Assembly: GCF_007197775.1 (NCBI RefSeq)
Contig: NZ_CP041638.1
Span: 3,472,001 to 3,536,000, forward strand
Length of the DNA: 64,000 bases
Source: Thalassotalea sp. PS06
Lineage (GTDB): Bacteria > Pseudomonadota > Gammaproteobacteria > Enterobacterales > Alteromonadaceae
Reading direction: 5' to 3'
The first letter of the stretch is position 1. The number at the start of each line of letters is the position of its first letter. The translations under genes were made by a program, and so were the position numbers. Below the pieces are notes generated by a model, which saw only the letters and a list, made by a program, of their open reading frames with translations, did not search any database and was not told where the DNA came from. This document shows positions 42,550-51,869 of this stretch, piece by piece.

Positions 42550-43554
42550 ATGACCTCGATAATATTACTTATCGGTGTATTAATTGGCGGCTGTAAAACG
42601 ACAGATGATGAACAGCGTATTTTTGAAAATAACCATGTGACCCACATGGATAAAAATTTTTTTGAGTTTGCCAAGATGCGTTTTTTTGGTGAAGAAGAGT
42701 GGGCAGATCCAAGCGAGCAGGCGGATTTGGTTCCGGTCACCAACATTGATATCGAACAAATCAATAACCCGGGAGATAAACTGCAGGTCTCTTGGCTTGG
42801 CCATTCGACTTTCTTGATTCAATATCAGGGCATTAATATCCTCACCGATCCGGTTTTCTCGGATCGCGCCTCGCCAGTCTCTTTTGCGGGACCAAAGCGC
42901 TACACTGAAGTCGCATTGAACATCGACGCCCTGCCGGACATTGATTATGTGGTGATTTCCCACAATCACTATGATCATCTGGATACAGAGAGTATCAAGG
43001 CACTTAACAAAAACGTTAAGTTTTTAGTACCCGAAGCGATGCAAGCTTTGTTCGAGGATCTGGGTGTAGCCAGTGAAAAAATAAGCGAACTTCCGTGGTG
43101 GCAACAGGCCAACTATCAAGGCGTGACATTTACCGCGACACCCAGCCAACACTGGTCAGCAAGAAGCCTATTCGATCGCAACACCGTGCACTGGGCAAGT
43201 TGGGCGATAACCATAGGTGACAGGAAAGTCTGGTTTGCCGGAGATACCGGCTACAATCCCCATGACTTTAAAGATATTGGTAAACGCTTTGGTGGATTTG
43301 ATTTGGCATTAATTCCAATTGGTGCCTACGCACCCCGTTCATTTATGAAACTCTATCACGTTAATGTCGATGAAGCGGTGGAAATCCATAAGGATATTCA
43401 ATCGGATTTTTCTGTCGGTATGCATTGGGGCACGTTTCCGCTAACCGCAGAACCGGTAATGGAGCCAAAACAGTGGTTAGAGAAGAAACAAGGTGTGCTG
43501 GATGCCCCCTTTGTAACCATGGAAATCGGCGGGACCATTTTTCTGCAGCAATAA
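42550..43554 (+). CDS. MBL-fold metallohydrolase lipoprotein (NAPE-PLD/UlaG-like)
   Basis: A 334-residue protein with a lipobox (LIGGC, Cys15) and a metallo-beta-lactamase domain: WLGHSTFLIQ, NILTDPVFSDRASP, the metal motif SHNHYDHLD, SQHWSARSL, FAGDTGY and a final MHWGTF histidine. This order of motifs is that of the NAPE-hydrolysing phospholipase D group, which act on N-acyl phosphatidylethanolamines; in bacteria most are uncharacterised. Attached to the outer or inner membrane facing the periplasm. Ribosome site weak. Confidence 0.88.
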   Translation: MTSIILLIGVLIGGCKTTDDEQRIFENNHVTHMDKNFFEFAKMRFFGEEEWADPSEQADLVPVTNIDIEQINNPGDKLQVSWLGHSTFLIQYQGINILTDPVFSDRASPVSFAGPKRYTEVALNIDALPDIDYVVISHNHYDHLDTESIKALNKNVKFLVPEAMQALFEDLGVASEKISELPWWQQANYQGVTFTATPSQHWSARSLFDRNTVHWASWAITIGDRKVWFAGDTGYNPHDFKDIGKRFGGFDLALIPIGAYAPRSFMKLYHVNVDEAVEIHKDIQSDFSVGMHWGTFPLTAEPVMEPKQWLEKKQGVLDAPFVTMEIGGTIFLQQ

Positions 43555-43572
43555 CACTTAAACCGCTTTAAG

Positions 43573-43600
43573 AAAAATCCCGGCAGTGCCGGGATTTTTT
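43573..43600 (+). terminator. Terminator between the MBL-fold and M14 genes
   Basis: Stem AAAAATCCCGGC / GCCGGGATTTTT with a 3-base loop. Nearly symmetrical, so it may serve both convergent genes. Confidence 0.9.
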
Positions 43601-43620
43601 AATGATATTGAAGGAACAAA

Positions 43621-46242
43621 CTATTGTCGGGTTCGCATTGTACGTAACAGCATCAAAGCCAATAGTGATAACCAACTCAGACTTCCCGAAGATTTACCGC
43701 CGTTATCATCAAGGTTATTTTCAGCGCCCGTTTGAGAGCTAGTTTCGGCAATGACCTGATTGGCAAATTGCGCTTCGGCGCCGTCATTATCGGCAATCAT
43801 AAGGGTAACCTCATAGCCTCCAGCGGCCGAGAAGGTATAGTTAAGTACTTGCGCCTGACCAATCACTTCACCATTTAAATACCAGGTATATGCAGTAATC
43901 TCTCCATCGACATCCTGACTTGCGCTAGCATCGAGGGTACAACTGAGATTTTCACACTGGGCGGAAAATATCGCCACTGGCACTTCATTGTTTTTTTCCA
44001 CCAAAACATTTTGCTGAGCGACCTGGGTCAAGCCCTTATCATCTTCGACCATAAGCGAGACAGCAAATTCACCCGGTTGTTGATAGTCATGTTCGACTAT
44101 GGCTCCAGTCGCTGTTGCGCCATCACCAAGCTGCCAATAGTAGGAGACGATTTCGCCATCAGGATCGGCACTATTACTGGCATCAAACGAACATTTCAGG
44201 CCTTCACAGCTAATGTCTGCAACTGCCATTGGCATCTGGTTAGAAATATTGACCGTCACCGTTTCACGGCTTTGGCCAGACATTCCCTGATTGTCTAATA
44301 CGGTTAACCTAACCTCATAACTTCCCGGTAAAGAGAATGTCTTTGCTACTTTTGCTGTCGTTACCGGCTCATCACCGGAAACTTCCCAAAAATAGCGTTG
44401 AATATTGCCATCGGGGTCGTAACTTGGCGCGGCATCAAATTCGCAGACTAAGTCCCGACATTGCACGCTAAAATCAGCCACAGGTGACGCATTGTCACCG
44501 ATTTCAAAAGCTCGGGCACTGACCGTTCCCCAGTTGCCATCGGCATCCTGACTTCGAAAATACAGAACATGCTTACCCGCTTCCAGTTGGTCGGTCGCCA
44601 ATACGGTGCTGGCGAACTCCTGCGATGCATCAAAGCCACCATCAACTGCCGTCAACTCGTGAACTTCGGCATGTTCATCATCTGGGTGCTGATTCAAACT
44701 ATATTGCACCTTGGCAATATTTTGAAAAGACTCATAACTGGTTTGCTGCATGGCCTGTTCAACCTTGAACATGTTGTCATCGGCCACCACTGAAATCTCT
44801 AATTCTGTACCCTTGGTTACCAGAGCATCAGTGACACCATTGATGATAATGTCAGTTATTTCTGGACCTTTAGGAAGAATATAAGGTGCATGAACCACCT
44901 TACTCGCATAAAGCAGCGCATCGATGTTTTTATCGCGGATCTGGTTCTCGTATTGGTCGCAAGTTTCAAAGAACCTGCCACCAAGTTCAAAGGTAAAATG
45001 GGGAACACCCAATTCACCGTAACTAATGCTTTCACTGGTGCCATCGGTGGCATATAAACCGATGGATTGCATTGGGCTATGGTCATTCTTGAAGGCAAAT
45101 TTTCTTGCTAATGTTGCAAGTTCAACCGCATTTGGCGCTTTGTTGTAAGTATGCCCCCAAGGATAAAGGACTAATTCTCCATAGCTATGCAGGTCGATAT
45201 GCATACCCTGGGTAGTGATTGGTGCGGCATCAGTTTCAAGCGGTCCACGATTGTCAGAAAATAAGTTACGCAGATAGGCTTCAACTGCCTGAGTCTCTGG
45301 CTCAGAGGCCTGCATTGGTCCATGATAAGTGAGATTACACTCGTCATCACTTGAACCTTCGCCTTTGCCCCAGGTGTGGGTAAAGTTTCGATTTAAATCT
45401 ACGCCTATCAATTCATCGTCGCTGGCACAAAAATTTTGATTGGTATTCTTTCGCCAACTCAAGCCAGTTTCCGCTTTTTTACGAGCGTCTGGATTCATCA
45501 TCAATAACAACTGCACCTGATGTCGCTTGAGCACCCAGGCGTGATCGCCATCATTTACATACTGATCCACTAACTCTTCAGCAAAGTCCAAAGCGAGCTT
45601 GGCCGGCGCGTATTCACGGGCATGCATGGATGCATGAATAAACAATATGGGTTTATCTTCGTCACTGGTTTCTCCCAGTGTTAAGACCATCAGGTCATAA
45701 CCGCCAAAACCATTCACTTTTTCCCAGGAATCGCCGATATCCTGCCATTGCACCAGATTTGGATGAGCTTCGGCCATTTGTTGCGCCGCACGATAGGTTG
45801 CTTCAACCGTCTTGTAGCAAGGGAAATGCTCAATGGTGTCACTACCTGAATCTGCATCGGCATTGATATCACCCTGATATAATATCGCCTGCCCGGCCGG
45901 GATCAGTGAACTCCAACCCTTAACCTGATTTATCTGTTCCCCCTGCCATTGACTGGCAGGACTAACCTGCACACCAGCGCCAGTTAAGTCAGCTATCTGT
46001 TTTGCGTTTAATTGCAAAATTAATCCCGCTTCTGTCGAGCCTTCCAACTGATTGTGATAGGAGATTTTTACCCGATTCAACAAGGCTTGGTTGTTGCTGC
46101 TAACCAGGTAAAATTGTTGAGTTTGCAGGTACTCGATTCGATTTTTCTGAAACGTCGACAAGGTGTGTGGATTTGAGCTTGCCATCGTTCCCACGGAAAG
46201 GGCCGACAACACCGCAGCGGCACAAAAAGATTTCACAGACAT
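43621..46242 (-). CDS. Secreted M14 zinc carboxypeptidase with PKD domains and GlyGly-CTERM-like tail
   Basis: An 873-residue protein: signal peptide (1-21), N-terminal domain to about 140, M14 catalytic domain about 145-455 with zinc ligands His207 and Glu210 (HASMHARE) and His352 (DLHSYGE), substrate Arg in MMNPDAR, LNRNF, and catalytic Glu near 419 (FTFELG). Then a beta domain and three PKD domains (ADFSVQCRDLVCEFDA, ADISCEGLKCSFDASNS, AIFSAQCENLSCTLDAS, each with a disulfide-forming Cys pair). The tail GGKSSGSLSWLSLLALMLL plus basic residues is a GlyGly-CTERM-type sorting signal. Probably released or surface-bound by type II secretion, removing C-terminal residues from peptides. Confidence 0.93.
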   Translation of the reverse strand: MSVKSFCAAAVLSALSVGTMASSNPHTLSTFQKNRIEYLQTQQFYLVSSNNQALLNRVKISYHNQLEGSTEAGLILQLNAKQIADLTGAGVQVSPASQWQGEQINQVKGWSSLIPAGQAILYQGDINADADSGSDTIEHFPCYKTVEATYRAAQQMAEAHPNLVQWQDIGDSWEKVNGFGGYDLMVLTLGETSDEDKPILFIHASMHAREYAPAKLALDFAEELVDQYVNDGDHAWVLKRHQVQLLLMMNPDARKKAETGLSWRKNTNQNFCASDDELIGVDLNRNFTHTWGKGEGSSDDECNLTYHGPMQASEPETQAVEAYLRNLFSDNRGPLETDAAPITTQGMHIDLHSYGELVLYPWGHTYNKAPNAVELATLARKFAFKNDHSPMQSIGLYATDGTSESISYGELGVPHFTFELGGRFFETCDQYENQIRDKNIDALLYASKVVHAPYILPKGPEITDIIINGVTDALVTKGTELEISVVADDNMFKVEQAMQQTSYESFQNIAKVQYSLNQHPDDEHAEVHELTAVDGGFDASQEFASTVLATDQLEAGKHVLYFRSQDADGNWGTVSARAFEIGDNASPVADFSVQCRDLVCEFDAAPSYDPDGNIQRYFWEVSGDEPVTTAKVAKTFSLPGSYEVRLTVLDNQGMSGQSRETVTVNISNQMPMAVADISCEGLKCSFDASNSADPDGEIVSYYWQLGDGATATGAIVEHDYQQPGEFAVSLMVEDDKGLTQVAQQNVLVEKNNEVPVAIFSAQCENLSCTLDASASQDVDGEITAYTWYLNGEVIGQAQVLNYTFSAAGGYEVTLMIADNDGAEAQFANQVIAETSSQTGAENNLDDNGGKSSGSLSWLSLLALMLLRTMRTRQ

Positions 46243-46583
46243 AAGATGTAATTATTATTCGTTATAGTACGAAAAATCATACTGAATTCTTGTTCAGGAC
46301 TTAATACGAGAAAAGCTGAGATTTGTAGCAATTTGTAGCATTTTTCAACACTTAATCTTTGCAAAAATACCGTTATCTTTCCGCTTTACGCCAATATCCA
46401 TCCGCCTTACATGCTTGTTAACTGACTAATTTTTTGTATGAGTGGATAAAACCATGGTGAATTCAGCGGATGACAATAACCAAAGGTGTGCTAGTATGGT
46501 TCTGCCCTGCAAATCAGGGTCAACAATCATTCGTGCCCTCACCATACAAGAATGGATAAATATTAATAACAACAAGGACATCT
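46243..46583. other. Divergent intergenic region
   Basis: 341 bases between divergent genes. A short tandem, ATTTGTAGCA then ATTTGTAGCA, lies at about 46321-46340. No gene is supported. Confidence 0.5.
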
Positions 46584-46589
46584 GTGTTT

Positions 46590-47063
46590 ATGAAACGAGC
46601 GCTATTATTTTCCGCTGTAATTTTTCTCTCTGCGTGTGGCGGAGATAGCAAGGATGAAGAGTCAGAAATCAATTTGCAAAAACTTATCTCAGAGAACCAG
46701 CAGCTTTGGCAATCCCAGGAGCTGATGGACTATCAATTTACCATGCAGGTTAGATTCACCGATTGCCCAGTAACCGACGAGATACCGGCAATAACCTATC
46801 GAGTGGAAGATAATGAGATCGTCGATGCATTTATGACCGAGACAGGTGTGGATATCGATTTCGAAGATGCGTTAACGATTAGCGATTGGTTTTTCGCCTT
46901 CTATGCGATTTTACTCGATGACGAAATTACTCTGACCGCCTCTAGCAATGATGATAGTCCACCGGTGTTTGATAGCACATTAGGTTACCCAGTAAACTTT
47001 GCGATCGATTATTCTTCGGAACAATGCGATAGCTATGAATACAGAATTTTCGATTTTAACTAA
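46590..47063 (+). CDS. DUF6174-like lipoprotein
   Basis: A 157-residue lipoprotein (lipobox LSAC, Cys16, then Gly-Gly). The segment LWQSQELMDYQFTMQVRFTDCP, then FDSTLGYPVNFAIDY, matches the DUF6174 layout (a Y-x-F-x(n)-Cys-x start and a G-x-P-x-x-I-x-x-D end). Function unknown. An upstream in-frame GTG at 46584 lies at better distance from AAGGA and is a real alternative start. Terminator follows directly. Confidence 0.75.
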   Translation: MKRALLFSAVIFLSACGGDSKDEESEINLQKLISENQQLWQSQELMDYQFTMQVRFTDCPVTDEIPAITYRVEDNEIVDAFMTETGVDIDFEDALTISDWFFAFYAILLDDEITLTASSNDDSPPVFDSTLGYPVNFAIDYSSEQCDSYEYRIFDFN

Positions 47064-47077
47064 TTGCAGACTTTAGC

Positions 47078-47101
47078 AAAGCCGGGGTGACCCGGCTTTT
47101 T
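47078..47101 (+). terminator. Terminator after the DUF6174-like gene
   Basis: Stem AAAGCCGGG / CCCGGCTTT, loop GTGA, then TTTGTT. Symmetrical and also close to the end of the convergent M14 gene. Confidence 0.88.
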
Positions 47102-47108
47102 GTTAACA

Positions 47109-48329
47109 CTATTGCACAGTGCTTAACAACTGCTGCATATAAGCAAGGGCAATGCTTTCACCCAGATTATTTGCCGTCACCTGAGTATTATAATCATTCA
47201 ATTCTACGGTTATCGACGGTATATCATAGCGTTCATAAAAGTATCTTTTCGCCGTATTCAGATTCGGGTTGTGCGACCCCTTTCTAGCCATTAATTCAGG
47301 AGCTGAAGTACTCTGTAACAGGCTATTTATCGCCTTATGGAAACCATCAGCAAATAGCGGGTACCGACTCTGACCATCTTTTTGCGTGTAAAGAATATTT
47401 TTTTTGGTGGAATGAAAATCAAGCATAGATACCATGTCGTTATCACCGATAAACGCTTCAATCGCTGCTATCGCCTGACTGGTTTCTGGTTGTTTAAATG
47501 GTCCCCAATCTCGGTTTAAATCCACAAAGTTTTCATTTAATCGCCAAAATCCGTTATCCACCCCATCAGGATTTAAGTTCGGCAGAACAAGTATGTTAAA
47601 TTTTTCCCGAAAGTTTTTAGCAACGACTTGATCAGACAACAAGGTTTCAATAAAGCTTTGTAACGCCAATGCCCCGGTAACTTCTGGTGGATGCTGTCGT
47701 CCAAGAATAACAATCGAGTGTTCTGCTTGCGGGTTAACAAGCGTTATCGAAGGTAATGGTCTGCCAGATGTTGATTTTCCAATCGAAGGAGCCATCAGCC
47801 CGGAAAACTGACTTTGCAATTGCCCAATCCACCGTTGATAATCTTGATTATCAACAACCGGCTGCGCTGCGATATAAACATCACCCGGTTGTGAAATCGT
47901 CAGTTGCAAACGTCTGCCCTCAGATTGCACTTCTACATTTTTTGGGGACAGCGACTTCCAGTGAATTCTGTCACTACTGATTTTCGGCCAGTAGCGATAA
48001 TCGTATGTGCCAAAATCCAGTTCAACGACCACTGCTTGTTTATCGGTTCCAGCAACGTTAAACGCATACCAGGGACTAGGATTGATAGGTTCTGACTCTG
48101 GAGATAGTTTAACGAGGAAAGTACCATTGCTGTTTAGCTGACAATACTGAAACTGACCGGTTGCAAAGTTCTTACTTATTACCGTTGAACCATCTGAGCA
48201 CTGAGCATTTTCGAGCAGACTAGTGTCTGTCTGGCCATCCATCGAGGCACCACAACCCGACAAGATAAATATCAGGGAAGTCAATACCATATATGGATTC
48301 GCATGTTTGTTAGATGATTTTATCTGCAT
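47109..48329 (-). CDS. M14-family zinc carboxypeptidase-like lipoprotein
   Basis: A 406-residue lipoprotein (lipobox LSGC, Cys26). The N-terminal beta domain (about 30-170) is followed by an M14 domain of the cytosolic-carboxypeptidase type: GRQHPPEVTG with His and Glu zinc ligands, LPNLNPDGVDNGFWR, NFVDLNRDWGPF, the third ligand in LDFHSTKKN, and a candidate catalytic Glu in ITVELNDY. It is distinct from the PKD-bearing M14 protein at 43621. Predicted to sit on the periplasmic face of a membrane and trim C-terminal residues; substrate unknown. The SGNH hydrolase gene lies 15 bases upstream on the same strand, so the two are likely one operon. Confidence 0.88.
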   Translation of the reverse strand: MQIKSSNKHANPYMVLTSLIFILSGCGASMDGQTDTSLLENAQCSDGSTVISKNFATGQFQYCQLNSNGTFLVKLSPESEPINPSPWYAFNVAGTDKQAVVVELDFGTYDYRYWPKISSDRIHWKSLSPKNVEVQSEGRRLQLTISQPGDVYIAAQPVVDNQDYQRWIGQLQSQFSGLMAPSIGKSTSGRPLPSITLVNPQAEHSIVILGRQHPPEVTGALALQSFIETLLSDQVVAKNFREKFNILVLPNLNPDGVDNGFWRLNENFVDLNRDWGPFKQPETSQAIAAIEAFIGDNDMVSMLDFHSTKKNILYTQKDGQSRYPLFADGFHKAINSLLQSTSAPELMARKGSHNPNLNTAKRYFYERYDIPSITVELNDYNTQVTANNLGESIALAYMQQLLSTVQ

Positions 48330-48344
48330 TAATATTGCCTGCTT

Positions 48345-49169
48345 TTATTCCATTGCCACTTGTTTAAATTCACTGACTACCTGCCAGGCGATAGCCTGCA
48401 GTTTTTCCACATCAGCTCGAGGTAATCCAGGGTTATAATTCAAACCCTGAGGGGATTTGCCCTGCAACACCGCGTAAAACACGCACGCTGCTAAATAAGT
48501 TCCCGCCAGGCTAGGATGTTTAAGGTTTTCTGAATAACGAATTTTGCCTTGCTTATCAAAACCAATGATATCAGCGACGTAGAGATTGATATTCGGGTAA
48601 GTTGCGCGAACTTTATCAAAAGCCAATCCAACCGGTGCAATACGCAAACCATTAACACCTGCCGCCTGCTCATAGCCTTTGACGATACCACTAAGCATAT
48701 TGGGCTTATTGCGATATGCCCAGGTCATAAAAAGTATTGGCTCAGCGCCACTTGCACGGGCTTGTTTTGACAGCGTTTCTACCGACTGGAAAAAGCTCAA
48801 TTGCGTTGATTGACGAATTGCCCCTGTGGAGTGTTCCTGCAATACCACGACGTCAAATGTTTCTTCCCCCTGACTCGCCAATACGGCCGAAACCGCATCC
48901 ATCTGTTCTACCAACCGACCGCCAGAAAGTGTAAGCAATCGATTTCCATGCTCGCCTTTTTGCCAGTCGCCTGCAGCCTTGATTAAGCTCGAATAATGAT
49001 TATGAATACCATTGTTGAAATAACTAAAACTATTGCCGACAAACAAAGCCCGTTCGACAACTTGAGCAGTGCTATCTCGATTTTGCGGCTGTTTAGAATC
49101 GGTCGCCAAGGTACTGGTGGAGATCAGCAACATCAGCATCGCTATCGCAACATTTGATTTCAGTTTCAT
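48345..49169 (-). CDS. Exported SGNH/GDSL-type hydrolase
   Basis: A 274-residue protein with a signal peptide (about 1-22, ending TLA). ALFVGNSFSYFNNGIHN carries the block I Ser (GNSF in place of GDSL), VVLQEHSTGA an Asn/Gln block, and LKHPSLAGTYLAA the final His of the catalytic pair in D/x-x-H-P-S form. Such proteins are esterases or deacetylases of carbohydrates; substrate unknown. Its stop lies 15 bases before the start of the M14 lipoprotein, giving a two-gene operon. Confidence 0.82.
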   Translation of the reverse strand: MKLKSNVAIAMLMLLISTSTLATDSKQPQNRDSTAQVVERALFVGNSFSYFNNGIHNHYSSLIKAAGDWQKGEHGNRLLTLSGGRLVEQMDAVSAVLASQGEETFDVVVLQEHSTGAIRQSTQLSFFQSVETLSKQARASGAEPILFMTWAYRNKPNMLSGIVKGYEQAAGVNGLRIAPVGLAFDKVRATYPNINLYVADIIGFDKQGKIRYSENLKHPSLAGTYLAACVFYAVLQGKSPQGLNYNPGLPRADVEKLQAIAWQVVSEFKQVAME

Positions 49170-49323
49170 TTGTTCATTCCAACATTCACCTGAAGAAAAA
49201 CCGTTTGTTTTTCAACTTAGCAGATTCAAATCTATCTGGTAAAGCAATTTAAAAATAGGGGTTTTTGGTCGGTAAATCGTTTATAACCCTAACGACGTTA
49301 CTGAAAAAATCTGGCAATTAATA

Positions 49324-50721
49324 ATGATATCTAAATCCTTTCTTGGGTTGGCTTTGCTGCTGTTTTTATGCTCTGGAGCTTATGCCAAGAAACCGGTAGA
49401 AAGCGTGTTTACCGAACGTTATGCAACTCAACAAATTTTATCCATTGAAGCCGCACTGGCGAGAGCTCAGGCTGAATTGGGTATCATTCCCGACTGGGCA
49501 GCCGAAGAACTCACCAATAAAGCCGATAGCAAGTATGTTGCCGCCGACGACCTTAAAAAAGAATATCAAGTCGTGCGCCATCGTATGGTTGCTTTGTTAA
49601 ATGTCTGGCAGCGACAACTCGACCATGGTGCAGACCAATACATGCATTTTGGCGCAACTACCGTTGACATCTATGACACCTTGCTGGTGTTGCAATTAAG
49701 AGCCAGCACTGAACATTTAATTACTGCTATGCGTGACAACGAACAAGTGCTAATTGAGCTTGCCAAAGAGCATGCCGATACTCTGATGATAGGTCGCACC
49801 TTAGGTCAACATGCCCTGCCGATTACTTTTGGTAAAAAAGTCAGCACCTGGCTAGGTGAGAATCGCAGAAACATTGAACGTCTAAAACGAATGCATCAAG
49901 ACTTATCCCGAGCAGCTATTTTAAAAGGAGCCGTAGGCAGTTATTTAGGACTGAGTGATCAGGGAATGGAACTGGAGCAAATATTTAGTCGCGAATTGGG
50001 GTTATCACCACAACCCTATATCAGTGACTGGCACGGTAGTCGCGATATCTTTGCCCACTACGGATATCTACTGGCAATGATCAGTCGTTCATACGGCCGC
50101 ATCGGTCAGGAAATTTTTCTCTTACAAAGTACCGATGTTGGAGAAGTTGAAGAAATTCGAAGAAAATCCGCCGTAGGCAGCAGCACCATGCCCCATAAGA
50201 AAAATCCGAGTAAATCCGAAGCACTTATCCAGTATTCACGTTCCATTCCCCGACTGGCGGAAGTTATCAGTGACGATATGATCAATTTTTATGAACGCGA
50301 CAATACCTCAAGACCAAATCGAGTTCTTGAAGATATATCGATAAACTCAGAGCAGATGTTGCACACGGCGAAAGCCTTGTTGTCGGCGTTAAAAATTAAT
50401 GACCAGACCATGAAAAATAATGTTATGAAAACCAATGGCCTGGTAATGTCGCAACGTCTGGTATTTGCACTTGCCCCGCATCTGGGGAAAACAACCGCCA
50501 ATGATTTAATTCATACCCTCGCCAATCAGGCTTTGCAGGAAAATCGCGATCTCAAAGAATTCGTTATCGCCAGGCCTGAAATAAGCAAGGTTCTAAGCGA
50601 CAGGAAAATCGATGAAATTTTTGATCCCACAACCTACACGGGCCTGGCGCGTGAGCAAACCCTGGCAGTTATAGATTACTGTCTGAAAATGCGGAAAACA
50701 GATCCAAACACAACCTCTTGA
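49324..50721 (+). CDS. Exported fumarase/aspartase-superfamily lyase (adenylosuccinate-lyase-like)
   Basis: A 465-residue protein. Residues 1-21 form a clear Sec signal peptide ending AYA, unusual for this superfamily, which is otherwise cytosolic. The three conserved regions are present: GATTVDIYDT (110-119), GRTLGQHALPITFGKK (157-172, with His163), and the signature GSSTMPHKKNP (285-295) containing the catalytic Ser loop. Members cleave C-N or C-O bonds and usually release fumarate. Closest plan: adenylosuccinate lyase or carboxymuconate cycloisomerase types. It precedes sigma, FecR-like, TonB receptor and dicarboxylate transporter genes, so a periplasmic step of an uptake pathway is inferred. 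Substrate unknown. Confidence 0.88.
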   Translation: MISKSFLGLALLLFLCSGAYAKKPVESVFTERYATQQILSIEAALARAQAELGIIPDWAAEELTNKADSKYVAADDLKKEYQVVRHRMVALLNVWQRQLDHGADQYMHFGATTVDIYDTLLVLQLRASTEHLITAMRDNEQVLIELAKEHADTLMIGRTLGQHALPITFGKKVSTWLGENRRNIERLKRMHQDLSRAAILKGAVGSYLGLSDQGMELEQIFSRELGLSPQPYISDWHGSRDIFAHYGYLLAMISRSYGRIGQEIFLLQSTDVGEVEEIRRKSAVGSSTMPHKKNPSKSEALIQYSRSIPRLAEVISDDMINFYERDNTSRPNRVLEDISINSEQMLHTAKALLSALKINDQTMKNNVMKTNGLVMSQRLVFALAPHLGKTTANDLIHTLANQALQENRDLKEFVIARPEISKVLSDRKIDEIFDPTTYTGLAREQTLAVIDYCLKMRKTDPNTTS

Positions 50722-50856
50722 ACCTAGGTTATACATTCTGTTGAAAATTCATTATATTGGGTATGCGCTGTAAAAATGGACATGATTGTCAGGTAACCAT
50801 ACCTTGTCAGCAAAGGCACATTAACATCAAATAAAAACAATAAGTTAATTAAATCT

Positions 50857-51417
50857 ATGGACGATAATAACCAATGGTTTTCTGATTTCTCCAGGCAGAC
50901 AAAAGCAAAATTAACTGCGTCTTTGTTAAAGCTGGTAAGTCAGGATGACGCTGAAGACATAGTTCAGGAAGCTTATTTGCGTTTATTCGAAATTCGCCAG
51001 GAAAAAGTGATTGAAAACCCTCAGGCGTTACTTTTTCGAATCGCCAGAAATCTTACCATTAGTAAGCTGCGCCACAATAACGTAGTGCGTTCATCGATAC
51101 GCAGCGTATATGATCTCGATCATGACCGACTCAAACAGATCAGTAACGAAGAGCGAATTAGGCAGGAAGATGACAAACGCCTGTTAGCAGCCGCTGTAGA
51201 AAATTTACCGAAAACCTGTCGACAGGTATTCTTACTGAGAAAAGTCGAACATCAATCCCATAAAGAGATTGCTTCGCAGCTAAATATCTCAACAAAAACT
51301 GTTGAAAATCATATTACCAAAGCGATGAAACTTTGTCGGGAATACGTAATGCAGGAGTTCAAGCAGCGCGCTAAACCTCAAAAGTCAGTAAAGAATTCTG
51401 CCTCAGAGGTTGCTTAA
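50857..51417 (+). CDS. ECF sigma factor (FecI-like)
   Basis: A 186-residue sigma-70-family protein with region 2 (SQDDAEDIVQEAYLRLFEI, then LLFRIARNLTISKLR) and region 4 (LPKTCRQVFLLRKVEHQSHK, then EIASQLNISTKTVENHI). The layout is that of FecI-type ECF factors that switch on TonB-receptor genes. Its stop codon overlaps the start of a short FecR-like gene by one base (TAATG). Expected role: transcription of the downstream receptor, though no promoter was identified. Confidence 0.93.
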   Translation: MDDNNQWFSDFSRQTKAKLTASLLKLVSQDDAEDIVQEAYLRLFEIRQEKVIENPQALLFRIARNLTISKLRHNNVVRSSIRSVYDLDHDRLKQISNEERIRQEDDKRLLAAAVENLPKTCRQVFLLRKVEHQSHKEIASQLNISTKTVENHITKAMKLCREYVMQEFKQRAKPQKSVKNSASEVA

Positions 51418-51764
51418 TGTCTCTGGAAGAATGGTTAGCCATTGGCGTTCCTGACAAAGTCGCTGATGAAGCAATGCAATGGATAGCTAAGCTGGATAGC
51501 GGCGAAATGGATCAACACGAGCAGGAAGCTTTTCAGGCCTGGTTGAGTGCTGATCTAACCCATTTGTGGGCGTTTGAAGAACTCTCTGAATTCTGGGCGA
51601 AAAGCAACTTTCTCGACACACAACCTGGGGAACAACCTTTGGCCCTGGATCTCGTCACCAATACCCTTTCAGCCCCACAACATCCGGAGCAAAGTCGATA
51701 TGGACAATACTCCTGTTGGGCAATCGCCTTTATCGCTATTGGCTTCATTGCTTCAGCTTTCTAA
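51417..51764 (+). CDS. Short FecR-like protein (DUF4880 domain plus one membrane helix)
   Basis: A 115-residue protein. Residues 1-65 match the N-terminal DUF4880/anti-sigma domain of FecR (DEAMQWIAKLDSGEMDQHEQ, then FQAWLSADLTHLWAFEEL). A single hydrophobic helix (about 98-115) ends the protein. The periplasmic FecR domain of about 200 residues that contacts the receptor is missing, and no remnant of it is seen in the 105 bases before the next gene. Anti-sigma activity could persist without ligand control. Translationally coupled to the sigma gene. Confidence 0.85.
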   Translation: MSLEEWLAIGVPDKVADEAMQWIAKLDSGEMDQHEQEAFQAWLSADLTHLWAFEELSEFWAKSNFLDTQPGEQPLALDLVTNTLSAPQHPEQSRYGQYSCWAIAFIAIGFIASAF

Positions 51765-51869
51765 ATTCATTGCTTGCAAAAATAAATTACTACTTCAATA
51801 GGGGAATCATTTCTCTGGTGCGTTTTATTATAGATAACTATAAAAACACATAAAAATCAGGGGAGTGTA

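Noticed and set aside
46442..46648. A 68-codon open frame upstream of the DUF6174-like gene
   Set aside because: It overlaps the start and signal peptide of that gene in another frame and has no ribosome site.
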